Part shown: positions 13,101 to 25,838 of the stretch, one piece after another
How the letters are laid out: every line of letters begins with the position of its first letter
How positions within the stretch are numbered: the first letter of the stretch is position 1
Source: Styela clava
Lineage: Eukaryota > Chordata > Ascidiacea > Stolidobranchia > Styelidae
DNA: 64,000 nucleotides
Assembly: GCF_964204865.1 (NCBI RefSeq)
Contig: NC_135259.1
Coordinates: 6,892,974 to 6,956,973, forward strand
Direction of reading: 5' to 3'
Program-made: the position numbers and the translations under genes
The notes under the pieces: model-generated
The model's database searches: none
Told to the model about the DNA's origin: nothing
What the model saw: the letters and a program-made list of their open reading frames with translations, nothing else

Positions 13101-16100
13101 GACAAGCAGCGGGAAGCCTAATAATTCTAGATATACGTTTTTTTTTAAAACATTCTCACAAATGAAATTCACAAACACAGAATCTTCTAACCAGCTTCAG
13201 AAGATTTTAGAACAGCTAACTTGCCAATGTCGACATCAATAGAGATGAAAACGTCAATGAAGGCACGAGATGGAATTATTTTAAAATCGTTTTAAATACC
13301 GTTCCTGGATGAAGTCAGATCTAGATGAACACTTGAATGAATGTCAAGATATTATATTTTTAACTTCCCAAAAGAAACATTTACATCACAGGACAGAATT
13401 GCTGAACAGTTGCAAATGTAGGGATTAAACAGAATCCCCAGGATTGACTGACCAGAGTGTCGTTGACCTACTCTGACTCGTAATCTTAAGCCCACGCTTT
13501 ACCTCTCAACACCCACGCGAATGAATAGACGTTAAAACCTCTATTTGATTTCATTCGTAGTTTTTCACGATATACAGAATACAATTTTAAAACTAGAATC
13601 GGCTCACATTGAAAATCTATTGAACGGTATATATGTACGTTGATCAAATAACGAATTAACATTGAAAACGTGACCTCGTGATTCACGCCATGAACAGAAA
13701 CTCTTATTAATTAACTCTATACGGGTAATTATGTACGTCGTGCGGATGGGATGTGTTTAAAATTTCTGAGAAAATGATATGACACAACAAAATTGTTCTT
13801 GGAAGCTAAAGTTGTGTAACTTGTTCCTACGAAACTTAAAAGTTCCTACTAAACTTCAAAGGTTATATTTCACTAGATCGTCTAATGCTACAACAAAATT
13901 ATGAATATGCACAACAAGAGCAAGATGCCTCAAGAGACGAGGAAGGCTCAATTATAGATTTGATAAGAAAACCTGTATTGCGATACAGAGCAGCCATTTT
14001 AAGTTTACAATGGTATGTATAATTTTGCATAGCTAAAATTGACATAATAACATCCGTAATGTGTATCTATACGACCAATCTAAATGAGAGTTATACCGAA
14101 ATGAAATAGATTGGACAAATATTGTTCGAGTATTTATATAAAAAATAGCCATGTGTGAAATCCGTCTTCATTGTATATCCGGTTAGGTTTGTCTATCTTG
14201 ACTCAAATCACGTTGTATTTTCAGGTTCACCGCAAGTTTTGTATTTTACGGCATAACACTTGGTTCTGGATCTTTTAGTTCAAATTTTTATGTTGCATAT
14301 TTAATATCGGGATTGAGTCAGCTTCCATCAATACCCTTTACGATTTATCTTATGGAGAGAAGATGGTAAGCCAATACCATAACAGGAAAAAATCTCGAAC
14401 TCACCATTTGTTTTGAACTTTCATAAAAATCACGTAGTCAAAATCTGGGACTGACAGGCTGATAACTTGAATGAGTCCACCAAAAAAAACATCTATTCGT
14501 TCTACTGGTAAAAATTAACCTACAAAATAACCGCAAAATAAAGCGAGAATCGTTGAAAGTGAATGAACGAACAGATCATATGACCTTGAAAATGAGTAAA
14601 GGCATCGTGGTGAAATTATAAACCGGCCGCGGGATTATATTTATATACTGATATATTTGACTCCATAAAAAATGGCCACATCCATAGAAAATAAGCAGCA
14701 AATGCTATATTATTAGTATATAACGCAAGAAATTGAAGAGGTGTTGCTAAGTATACTCAGTTGATTGTATTTGTTCAATTCTTATCCCCATATATATATA
14801 TAGTTTTAATCGATTTACTCAATACAGGGCTGGTAGAAGACGAACGCTGGTCTGCTTCGTGGGTTTAGCTGCACTGTGTATGTTCGTCATGTACATCGTT
14901 TCCTTCGGCCAAGGTAATTTCAAATATTTACCTGAGAATAGCAACCTTACAAATTTGAAAATATGTTTTTTAATGTAATTACTTGGATGCCTACTGAACA
15001 GAACAGTTTTCGTTAAGTCGAAATGATGCATGCGGACCCACAATAAAGTGCTGTTTACGAAATTCTATAACATAAACAGAATTTCAGTCCAAATAGTCTG
15101 TCATGAAAATATACATTTAAAGATTCGGACGAAAGTAAAGTACATAATACATAAAGCGGGGCCTGGTTGAAACAATTTAATTAACTGCTCTTCCATGTTA
15201 AATCCAGTTTTAATTGATCAAATGTATTTTAATTATATAGTGTAAATTTTGTCTCAAATGACTATAATACATACGTATTATAAATTGCTGTAACTGGAAG
15301 ATAATCTGTTTAACTGGAATTAGCTATAGCCGATTGAATGAATTTTTTTATTTCTCGTTAGACATCGTAAAAAATTTTTGATCCTTCATAGAGCTTCAGC
15401 CTTCATAAACCATCCCGTTTCAGTCGACAACAAACCCGACCAATATTTTTTTGGTAAAAACAATAATATTACTTTACTAAAATGTAAATCTGGAAGAAAA
15501 TGTAGATAAACAGAAAGATTAAATTACCGTTTTTCATTCAGATCGCTCAAACTACAAATTGACACTTTTGGTTTTCGGAAAACTGGGAATCTGCGGAGCT
15601 TTTGATCTTATTTACGTATATACTGCAGAACTCTTTCCAACAGTTGTGAGAAACGTTGGACTGGGCTCAATGTCGTTCTGGGCAAGAGTTGGTGGTGTAA
15701 TTGCTCCATTTTTAGCAAATCTTGCGGTAAGTTTTTTATGAGAAGTACTATTGTGCAGCATCTGAAAGGTAACGGAACAAATATATCGTTGTCGTTATTA
15801 TTGGACACGTTTAGTGGACATAACGATCGTTTCGTTGTTATGTTGTTCTTGTCCTTGTTGTTATTTGACACTTTTTGGACACCTAGTGGAAATATTAAAA
15901 AACCGCTTTTCTCTTTGATCACTGGACCAATTGCTTTGAAATTTTTAGTGGTTAAAGATGGAATTTTTCTCCAGAAGGCTATTACTTTTATTTATTTCAA
16001 ATATTTCTGTTAGCTCTGTGAGATTTGTTTTTGTTTGCTATGACGTCACCGAATGTTCTGCTGGCATTGGACGCCATTTTGTGTCCTACTGTACTGCTTC

Positions 16101-16407
16101 GCTTAGTTTGAATATATTTGTAGATTGTGATCTGACGGTACGGAAATCGTACTGTACTGCAAACAGACCTGTCCATATATTTGGGCGTAGCTCTCTTGTT
16201 ATCGTTTTGTGATTACTTTTTCATTTGAAGGTGTTTTCTGGATCGAATGACCCATTTCTTGCCTTTGGTATTGAGGGATTATTGAGCAGTGTTTTTGCTG
16301 CTTTCCTCCCTGAAACCCGAGCCAGGTTAATTCCGAACACCTTTGAAGAAGCGGAACTACAAGAAGAAGACAACGACGAAAATAGTTGTAATTCGATAAC
16401 ATGCTAA
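10131..16407 (+). CDS. SLC22-like organic ion transporter (5' end incomplete)
   Basis: Major facilitator of the SLC22 organic cation/anion transporter type, expected in the plasma membrane. Ten exons join in frame: 10131-10235, 10413-10545, 10616-10780, 10931-11060, 11362-11465, 13862-14012, 14225-14365, 14828-14913, 15542-15726 and 16231-16407, giving 458 residues. Diagnostic motifs in order: ETIVSQWDL before membrane segment 2; GQLSDRYGRKK, the MFS loop signature; PESPRWLLSRGK at the start of the central loop; a long central loop ending DLIRKPVLRYRAAILSLQW; AGRRR in the loop of the second half; and YTAELFPTVVRNVGLGS, the classic late SLC22 motif. The last exon ends LPETRARLIPNTFEEAEL plus an acidic tail. 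AATAAA follows at 16460-16465. Full-length family members are about 550 residues, so membrane segment 1 and most of the first extracellular loop are missing. The first listed exon is the least certain. Substrate cannot be inferred. Confidence 0.92.
11752..12995. repeat. intronic composite repeat with 145-bp period
   Basis: Lies in the large intron after the PESPRWL exon. The motif gctcactggagcg recurs at 11811, 11939, 12084, 12229, 12374, 12571, 12716 and 12861. All but two of the spacings are exactly 145 bp (the others are 128 and 197). Two half-unit types alternate, one continuing tgaaagcg and the other tatcgccgagg, so the true unit is a 290-bp dimer. Two blocks begin with the same leader (actagagctgcgtgcagctt) at 11752 and 12511. 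Each closes with ttgctagctgagaacttctg and an A/AAT-rich tail, which resembles a retroposed unit that then expanded in tandem. No protein frame is conserved between copies. Confidence 0.93.
13009..13122. repeat. tandem pair of a ~61-bp hairpin unit
   Basis: Two nearly identical copies of acacaggaatacgataggtt followed by ccctgctgacaagcagcggg and aagcctaataa. Each copy can fold as a hairpin (aggttccctgct against agcagcgggaagcct). The arm resembles the aggcttcccgcg leader of the neighbouring composite repeat, so the two are probably related. Confidence 0.85.
15745..16200. repeat. dispersed repeat family R, copy 1 (intronic)
   Basis: Sits in the last intron of the transporter. Shares ttgttcttg-rich text, ctttgatcactggacca and tccatatatttgggcgtagc with 58,640-59,100, and the last motif also with 61,738-61,770. 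No coding frame is shared between copies. Confidence 0.75.
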
Positions 16408-16723
16408 CATTGACTATGTCCTCTACACTAATTGAATATAGTTATTGTGTATCGTCTTGAATAAATTATTGTTTATCGTGTCTTTTCTTATTTTTGTTTT
16501 TCGGAATTAAAAAAAACGGCACGACGAACTTTGACTTGACTTTTCATAACGCAAATTAGCCGTTAGAGACAAAAATCAAGTTTTATTCTTCAAACTGCTA
16601 ACAAGTGCCAACGGCCAACCAAAACAAACCTGCGGTTCCTAAGCCGCATGTGGTGTGTTGTTCTTTGGCTCCCGTGAATCAAAGTGGCGGCTACAGCAGA
16701 TTTTTCTTAGAAGCAGTGGGGAT

Positions 16724-18826
16724 TAGGGTTAGTTCGGATACCTATAATTTTCACTATCCGGATAACGATATATCCGGGTATTCCGTATTTTAAATATACG
16801 GTTAACCGGATAGTTACTGCTGATTTTAGAGAACCGATTTCGCAGGATTTTCGCGGTGAATTGAACGAATACCACCACACAGTTCTGTTGTAAATACTCA
16901 CATATGTATTATTTTTCTTGAATATGAATTATTGTGCATTTTAATATTGCATGTGTCAATAAATAATAATTTAAGCTCAGTAGTCGTACCGATGTACAGC
17001 GGAATAATAAAATGAAACATTTTTTGAAAATATTGTGTCCTAATTTTTTTTCCCCCAATTGCTAAGTTATTTTCCCTATTCAAATAATATGTAAAGATTT
17101 ATATTATTTCTACTTTATTGTAAAGTTTTTTAAAAGTTTCTTTTTGTGTCTAGAGCCTCTTTTCTTTAAATTTTGACTCGTACTAAATTTTAGTGTCGCG
17201 GACTCACAATGATCATTTCTGATCATCCGCACCTTCCTATCAATTGCAATGAAATTTAATATTGTCATGTATAGTATTTTGTTTTCTATAATATTTGGTG
17301 ATTTCTTGCACGACGAAATAAACTTTGTTAATATATACCACAAGAGCATACATATAAATGAAATCATGAACACAAAAAAATCGTGCATTTCGAACATTTT
17401 ATTTCGGTGAGAGAAGTATCCAAAAAATAGAATATAGGGGGAACAAATTCCGTGAAGTGTATAGGAAAATATAAGTCATTTGAACAAAAATTTTATTAAC
17501 AAAGCAAATTGATGATTATGAAAAAACCGAAGTCGTCAGAAATTTCTTCTAATTTGAAAACTTCACTTATTTAACATGTCACTGTAAATATTCTCACGTT
17601 TGTACTAATTAGGCCACAACTTCAAATCTATTTCCATTCGAATACCTTTTAAACTAAATTAACAGAGCCAAAACAATGCTGCGCCAGTTTTTGAACAACT
17701 TTACTTACCACCCTAAATGAGTAAACGAAAAACATGACACGATACAGAGTCTGTCACATTAAACTTTTCTGAAATATTGTAGACCATTTTGCAAACAAAT
17801 TTGTTTGTGAAAGTTCCATGAAAACCATAAATGTAATAACAGCCTTTCCTCCTCATTTTGAAATTTTCGAAAACGTCACTAATAAAGGCGGTCGAATTTT
17901 ACAGGCTAATTGTGTTATCATCGCCGATCGTTTTCTTCCGCATCGCGTTATTATTTGGGGAATTAACATCGACATTATGCCAGTTTTAATTTGAAAAGAA
18001 GTTACATCCCGTGAAAAGTTACCCTTGTTGTAAATTCAGTAAATACGATTATTACGAAATTTTGGCGATTCAACAGCGCCTAAAATAGAGTCTTGTTTTA
18101 TCTATCACTGGCTCATAAATCAAGAGTCGTGGTATTTTCGTTAGCATTCAATTCCTTATTGTCAGTCAAAAATGTGTGTTTCAGACCTACTCTCTTAACG
18201 ATAGATAAATACGACGATAGATAACATACTGCGGCCATTTCAGTTCCGGGCGAAATAAAACAATTATCGGCGTTATATACCGACGAAACTGAACCCGACT
18301 TTTCTCCCGAAAATGTTGATATATAACTATAAGCTAATTAATATCTGCATTTATTGTACTAAATAAATTATACTCATTGGAATTGCAATAATAGCTCAAA
18401 TTTGATGAATTTTCAAGATAGCAAAAATAGGAGATTGGATTTGTTCGTGCAGCTTACCATTTATTTTCATATCTAGAGTAGAAATGCTTTTATTTTAAGG
18501 TAAGTCGGGCTCTTCTATACCGCAAATACGCAATAATCACATTTTTCTGCGTGTTTTGTGATGTAATACTATAGTCAAGTTCACTCCAGCATTACACGGA
18601 TGACTAAAATATGCAGAGTGGTGTGGATATAAGTGAATATTATATGCTCTGAGAGATGTCATTGGCCACTCAACAAAAAATATAAAAATTACTAATGCGC
18701 ATATGCATTATTTATACTGCTCTATTATCCGGTTAACCGTTACAATAATATCCGGTTATCAGATAGCAAAATACCTCTTGGTTAATCGGTTATCCGGTTA
18801 ACCGCTATCCGGATAATCCAACCCTA
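16724..18826. mobile_element. non-autonomous hAT-like element, ~2.1 kb
   Basis: Inverted ends: tagggttagttcggata on the left, and on the right the complement of tagggttggattatccggat. Both ends are followed inward by clusters of tatccggttaaccg. No target-site duplication is obvious and no transposase frame is present inside. The interior is otherwise featureless AT-rich sequence. Confidence 0.6.
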
Positions 18827-19703
18827 CTGTAGACGTCGATAAATAGTTTTTCCACGCCAGGACAGTTTCTTTATTTTCATTTAATTTAGTAATAGACTAA
18901 TTTCAGTAATAGACCTTTCCCCGACCTTTGACCCCCGAAAAATTCTTCCTATACTTTATCATTGCAAAATTTTCGGGGCTATTTTAAGAGTGCTTTTGCG
19001 AGTTGGCGCCTGTGAAATGGGGTATGTGTTTCAAACCATCATTATGATTCATCGCATACAACAATCTGTTTTTTAAAAGTACCGTTAAAGAATTTTAGCC
19101 TAGTCTATCATAGCTATTTCTACACTAATTTTTATAAGTGCAATAAAATTAAAACTCATAGGAAGACAGGGTGACCATTGAATCATCTGATTTACATTTA
19201 AGTTTCCAAAACACAACTGAAAACTGACGAATAGAGTTCAAAAATGCGAACACGAGGTAATGTTTACGACCACGCTTGAAAATCTGTCTGAGTGAGAAAG
19301 GTGTCTGAGCGGATGCGAAAAGGGAGCATTGTTACGCCACTTTTTCAATTTGCTGATTGGCCAATGTCACAAGTAAACGAGGAAATCGATGCTCGGGGAA
19401 AGGTCCATTGAGTCTATGCATTTAAACGTAATCGCCTAATTCTTATACATACTACAATTTTCCAATATTCTGTATCAATTTCGTCCGGTTGAGAGATTTT
19501 ACGGTTTTAAGTCATAGCAACCCCGTGTAACTCCGGAAATTTGTCCCGATTTTGAATTCGCCGACACGCTTGACTTGGTGCTGACAGATTATTATTGCTT
19601 CGAAAATCATCGTGCGACTTCCTGCGTTTTTCTGTGTTCTGACGGCGCTGTCTCGCGTCAAGATTAAGTGAGTGACTCATAAATATTCAAGTTAGTTGTG
19701 CAC
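18827..19703. other. intergenic, nothing recognised
   Basis: No exon, RNA gene or named repeat could be supported. Contains gacctttccccgac and ggggaaaggtccattg about 480 bp apart in opposite orientation, possibly ends of another decayed transposon. Confidence 0.3.
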
Positions 19704-19829
19704 ATGGAATATTACACGATATACTTGACTATAGAACTGATAGAATGCAGATTACAAAAGAAAATAGAGGAACAATCAATTGAGTGGGAAGACCCTAGGA
19801 CCGGTTCAGCACTCGAAAGCACATTGACA
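19704..19829 (+). CDS. candidate first exon of an unknown small gene
   Basis: ATG at 19704 opens a 42-codon frame that ends exactly at a strong donor (aca|gtaaga). It encodes a charged, helix-like peptide containing ECRLQKKIEEQSIEWEDPRT. A possible second exon starts at 20206 after tttttcccag, in matching phase 0, and reads IHVIVYEVTSCILQHK before gtgttt. A possible third starts after gatttcag at about 20299 and soon stops. The family is not recognised and the model could be chance. Confidence rests only on start, frame and splice signals agreeing. Confidence 0.25.
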
Positions 19830-20678
19830 GTAAGATTTTAAATTCACTTTAAAGCTCCCATGAGTATATGTAGTCTAGTAGAGAGCCGCTTTGTGCTACG
19901 ATTGTTCAGCATAAAAAAGAGTAAGTTGTAAATGTTCTTATAGGTACCCAATACAGTAATGATTTGTCAAGAAATGTCAATTTTAATAAGAGATTTGTGT
20001 ATTTTCGGATCATAAAAAAGTTGCAGTGTGAGGATTTATGCTGTGTGATCAAAGCAGTTAGCAAGAATATAAATTGACTGATAGGTGGTTGAATTGTGAA
20101 ATTGTGACGTCTGTATGAAAATCATAATTTAAACACACATATTTTAACTTCAATTAGTTAGTGTTTTTTGATGGAGTTCTACTGATCTTGATAATTTTTT
20201 CCCAGATTCATGTCATTGTCTACGAAGTCACCAGCTGCATATTACAACATAAGAGGTGTTTTTCGTTTGCCATGATAATCCATTTTGCTTGATTTCAGGC
20301 TGGTACTAATAACCTTTTTCACATAAATTGGATACCTATTACTGCCATTATCTAAACATGGCTTCAACGTATATATATATATTTATAATTTTAGATGTGC
20401 CAAAGAGTTTTGAATTATTTTGTCGAGTGTTTTTAAATTATTGATTTGTGATCAATAGCAATAACTTTTTTGCTACTGCAAAATCTGTAGTCATTCTGTA
20501 GTCATATTTAAAAAACAACAACATTTCATTGCTTCTCCAGCGTATGAAGGGCTCCAAATACTGGTACCTTCAACATGTGATATACCATATTACCCCAAAC
20601 ATCTGTCAGACCCCCCTTTAAGTGTGAGATAAAAGTCTTCTAAATTGTTTTACTATATCATACATATAAATTTTTCGT

Positions 20679-20900
20679 GGCTTGAAACACTTTTTAGAGT
20701 TAGACCATCGGGACTATTATAAACTAACATTTGCGATCAGACCTGCTAGGTGTTTGGTCTAACTTGTCAATTGAAGATTTCAGGGCTTGAAACACTTTTT
20801 AGAGTTAGACCATCGGGACTATTATAAACTAACATTTGCGATCAGACCTGCTAGGTGTTTGGCCAATTGAAGTTTCAGACAACCCCCCCCCCCCCCCCCT
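20679..20900. repeat. 105-bp tandem duplication followed by a poly-C run
   Basis: ggcttgaaacactttttaga and the following ~60 bases occur at 20679 and again, unchanged, at 20784. The second copy ends near 20870 and is followed by a run of about 17 C from 20883. The identity implies a recent duplication. Confidence 0.9.
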
Positions 20901-23662
20901 TCAAAATCTTAAGCTATGCCCGTAGGGCCTCACCCTCAAATATTGAATGAATCGCCAAAAGATTTTCAGTTTAAAAGATCCATATTTTGCAGGTCGCGGG
21001 GCTGGGAATCCATCGGTGCTCCAGTTGATTGAAAAGCAGCAAAGAAAAAGAAATATGTAGCAATGTCCACGTGATAGAACCTAAATTGCCTTTTAACTCC
21101 AGCTAAGAACCACTCCCAAAACCTTAAAAAACATCACTCGATATTCAGTGTTTATTCACATTAGTAATTGAAATAATACTTTGTATTTCTATGGATTTTT
21201 GAGAAAAAAACTTGGGTACTCCAGAAATACGTGTACCAAGATTACGGACAACGGTTGTTATTATTTTGGCTGCAGTACTTTGCGTATACATTTGCTCAAA
21301 TTTTTTGAATACTTTCTCAAGTAGTGTTGTTACATCTTGACATTCAGTTACATTGTTTAATAGGTATTCGCTCATGAATGATTTGAAAATATTTTTCTTT
21401 TATATCAAGTGTCGGATGTTCAATGGTGTGATGATGGTAATAAATTTTAGCTGCTTGCATGTGTTGAGATAGCCTTTGTATAATCATTGACTCTTAAAAA
21501 AGTTATTTATAGATTGGTTTGATTAATTTCTTGAGCAGAGCCTTGTGTTTCTGGTTTGAATTATTAACAGAAATTGCTGCTCTACCTATGCATTCCAGAT
21601 TGTTGTCACATTCACAAAAGCTGCAGTGCGCAAATCACTGGCCCTTCGTTTCGTTCGATGCCGTTAAATTCTTTCTCATAATCATCACGAAAATTTTTTA
21701 CGTTTACTCGTTTTATCTCTTATGAAGTTGCAGATCTAAACTAAATTCAAAATTTAATTTACTGGTATATTCATTTATAAGGTTAAAAATAAGGACATAC
21801 GTCAAAATAAAGATGTTTCTTAGAACTAAGGACAAAAACATTTCCTAAAACAAAGACCTTCAAAATAAGGACAAATTCTAAAAATAAGGACGTTGTGGCA
21901 GCCCTGATTATAGGTCAAGTGGAGAAAAAACTTCTGTGAAAGCTACAATACTTGAGATGGAGTGAGACCAAAATTCTGTGCTACTAAGCGTTTTTTTTTT
22001 TATATAAAGTGCAAAGCATTCATTTTCGTCACCACTTTACCTACATCTGACTGACATTTTTTGCAATGCATCGCATTTTTGATGCCTTGCTTTCTTTCGA
22101 CAAGGAAGTTGTCACATCATCCTGGTCATTTGCAAGACAGACTGTGTCTTCATTTTCACAATTATTTGTTCATTTTTATCGAATTTCTTCGTCCTTCAGC
22201 GAATATTTCGATCAGTCATCAATGAACAGGGCTAGTTTTCGAGCTGTGATGCAGGAGCGTCGTCGTCGTTAAGCATCTAGTCTGAACAAAACCAACCGTG
22301 ACGCCCGCCACTTGGAGGTGCAACATCGCCTTTGTTTGTTTATTACACGGCGAGCGGAGTTGGACATCTAATATATATTTACGGTCATAGTCAAGTTCAT
22401 TTTTTCCATCCAGTAAATAATATACGAAATAGACAAAAAATAAAATTAAACACACATTTTACTGGGGAAGGGAAGCCGTGGGAAACCAAGAATGGTTATT
22501 GAGCAGCGACACCGAAGGTTCAATATCTAATTAAATTTTTAATGATGGAAATTAAGTTTTTAGAATATTGTTGTTAGAGGTAAATATGGCTTTGGCAGCT
22601 AACCCACCAACAGCATCCATTAGATATAGAGGTTACATGATACAACCATAAATGTTACATGGAGACATCTCTAAGTGAACCCACCAGATAACTTATGGCG
22701 ATTCCCCGATTGGACAGACATCCAAAGTTCATAGTTGCTGAAGTATGTAAAGTAAGTATTAGTTGCTGTGGTAACTTTGCTATTCAATTCGATCCAGTGG
22801 TGCAGTACTGGCCGGGCATTGAAAGAAATGTGATGAATAAATGAAGAAAACAAGAGAGCAACGCTCAAATATCTGGACACGTGGACTAAAGCGAAGCAGG
22901 GTTTACCTTTGACGTTACCGGTACCGTACCCTCAAAAAGTTCCGGGTTTTCAGTCGCAAGAACTTTCACAGTCAGCCGTCACGCTTGGCGGATTAAAAAC
23001 CGTGTTCCCATAATTAAAAATTAATACAGCGCAATTTTGGATGAAATATTAGATCTCATAGACAGACAAACAGACAAATACCTATCAACATACTTACAGA
23101 TTAAAATCGATAAGTAATGATATGAAAATTCAGAAAAATTAGTGAAACAGTGATATAACAATTACATAATATATCAATTACCACACGTAGCCTATGCAAT
23201 ATTACTAGGTCAGCAGGATGGTGCAATAACCTTTTATATTATTTTTTCAGATGACGGTATGAATTTGTCGGGGTCGAACCACTACCCTCCCCCCCCCCCC
23301 CCTTTGAATTTTTTTGAAAACTGAATAAGTCGCTGATAACGCATGCAAATGCCTAATATCGCGGATTGTTTTCATCAGCGTGTTATTTATGGCCGTAAAC
23401 GCATTTACATTGGTGTTTATTCTCTCTAAATCACAAATTTGGGCAACGATAACAATGATAATTATTTTATTTTTATACTTGCACGGAATTGTGAATTCGG
23501 TGAGAGTTATTAAACGTTCATCGGCGGCGAGTTTCGGCGGCGGCGACAAATTAAGGAGTAAATCCGCGATCTAAATTTTTTGATTTTAAAGTGGAAATAT
23601 AAAAAATTGAAAATAAAATCGTAAACATTATAAGTTTTGTTGAGTCCCGCGACAGTCTAGGC
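20901..23662. other. intergenic, no supported gene
   Basis: Several short frames occur (for example 22066-22272, basic C-terminus), but none has splice support, recognisable motifs or composition unlike its surroundings. A poly-C run lies at about 23288-23302. Confidence 0.4.
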
Positions 23663-23770
23663 CAGGGTGGTCCAAACCCAGGCCCGCGGGCCACATGTGG
23701 CCCACCGCTCCGTTATCTGTGGCCCGCGCCGCATTTGCGCGGGAGTAAACGAAAAGTTGCATTTGGTGTT
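23663..23770. mobile_element. solo hAT-type end
   Basis: cagggtggtccaaacccagg followed by cccgcgggccacatgtggcc is the terminus type of hAT elements and matches the first 15 bases of the element at 26,271. No partner end was found downstream, so the element is truncated or its other end is too diverged to see. Confidence 0.6.
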
Positions 23771-24879
23771 GTTTCATCATAAAAATACCCATATTGTTAC
23801 ATCACCAATGTCACTGAATTAACTAGTGTTATGGCTAGCGGAGGCCACTAGCGAAGTTGAATCATGTGCTTCGCTAGTCTAAGTTGTAAACTGGCTTTCT
23901 ATTTTTTGGCCGGGAATATATGCTAACAAAATAGGCTTCATAGAAACATAAAAATCGATTGAAGAATCTATTATGCCTGATAACTAAATATTAATGTAAT
24001 GGCCGAACAATATGATTCCTGCCGGGTGTTTTTTTACACGGTTGATTGTGGGCGGAATTTGCCTTTTTATCCATTACTTTAAAATTGTCGTCGAAAACCG
24101 TGTTATCATTAAACATGGAAGGAATCGCGACTTTTTCCCGGATTGTGATGATATATAAGAAAATTAATCTGAAGTATATCAATTCAATTTTTATTGTACT
24201 GAAATAAATTTTACTCCATGAGAATTTACAGCAGATTTACGGATTTTCGATAGGTTTTATCTTTAATTAAAAATAATCGGAGAGGCAGCATTGCGATTGA
24301 ACGGAGTCAGCGTTACAAGTACATCTCAAATTTGTCGAATTCGTAAAATAGCAAAAATACGTATCAAAACAATAATATGTAATCGTGCATTTTATCGCAC
24401 ATTTTTATGTCAACGGATTGCAGTGATATTTTAGAGTGGCTCTCGTTCTGTCGACGCAAATACAGGTTAAATTGAAGACAATTAAATCAATAAAGCAGGA
24501 CATTTTAAATATGTCCGTATCGATCATGGATTGATTACTTTGCACAAGACAAAAATCATGGTATACTTTATATATGTATTTTGCTATTTTCATTGCATAA
24601 AGTAAAATTGTACTGAACGGGATTTTATATCATATATCGAGATTTTAATAACGGCAAAACAAATTCGCAAGATTGCAAAATACGTATCAAATTTAAATAC
24701 ATCAGGCAGCTTGTCTCATATTTTTATCTCCACAGATCGCCGTGGTATTTTACTGCATTAATATTTTTATTTTGACGTTAGAAATCGCAACCGCGAGTTA
24801 CGTTGGACACAATTGAATTAATATACGAGGACATTTTAGAATCTCGTAGTTGTCATGTATTGAATACTTAACGCGACAG

Positions 24880-25170
24880 AAAATTCATTATACACTGAAA
24901 AGGCGGCTCTATTAACGAGCGCTTCATCGTGGTGCATGTTACGGACGGTACTGAGAATTTCCGTGTTTTGGTGGTATGAATACAGCCATGACAAACAGTC
25001 ATAGTCAAATTGTTACACAAAAAATCGAGGTGAGTCGACAAAATTTTTTTTTTCAATATTTCATTCAAAAAGTTGATAAGACATGCTCCGTATTTCACCA
25101 GGGAGAGCATTCCACATAATTACACCCTTATACTTAAATGAATTTCGGGTCTTAAGGATAATTTAATATT
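24880..25170 (-). mobile_element. LINE reverse-transcriptase C-terminal fragment
   Basis: Reading the minus strand from about 25,155 gives KTRNSFKYKGVIMWNALPGE followed by IRSMS, the usual end-of-ORF2 pattern (…Y.G..WN.LP..IR) of CR1/L2/jockey-like LINEs. The frame breaks soon after. Upstream reverse-transcriptase motifs are absent, so this is a 5'-truncated relic. It is related in pattern to the longer copy at 60.5 kb. Confidence 0.6.
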
Positions 25171-25838
25171 GTGATATGGCCCATTTTCTCAGTACAAAAT
25201 AATTGGCTAAGTGCATTACGGTTTTCAACTGAATTTTACTTTAGAATTGACGTCCGTCCATTGTTCAACACTAATATATTCTTCTGGCAATTATCAAGAG
25301 TCCAAACACAGAGAATCTTCACGTTATTACTGTGAGTGTACTGCTTCGAGTATCCATATTATGTTCAGTGATATTCAATCAGGCAAACAACGCCATTTTG
25401 GTTTTGTACGTCGGAGATCACCGAGATACGTCGAGTCACTACAAGTGCAATATTTCCGGTGGTACTGTTTTCTTTTTTGGCCAAAACTAAAAATAATAAA
25501 AACAGATTTAGACAAAATTCCGGTATATGCATGAGTATAAAATGTATGCAATAATCGCGACTCTAATCGCTATTGCATGGCTTCTTCCGTATAGGCCAAT
25601 TCGGTTGCCATATGACAAATTGGTTTCGATTTTTAGGGCCTGCACAATGCAATATATATATGTATTCCCAAAGATTTATGCGAAAACTTGTTCCGTTAAT
25701 AATATCTCGTGTATATTGCAAATACATTCTAAGAATAATCAATCAAAACTAAAGCAAACTGTCCATGAAGATATTGATCATGATATCATTCACCTTTATG
25801 GTCATTCCGTCACGTCCGCGATTAACTATGACAATCAC

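Noticed and set aside
22066-22272. Plus-strand frame ending in a run of arginines
   Set aside because: The arginine run comes from a short cgt repeat; no splice or motif support.
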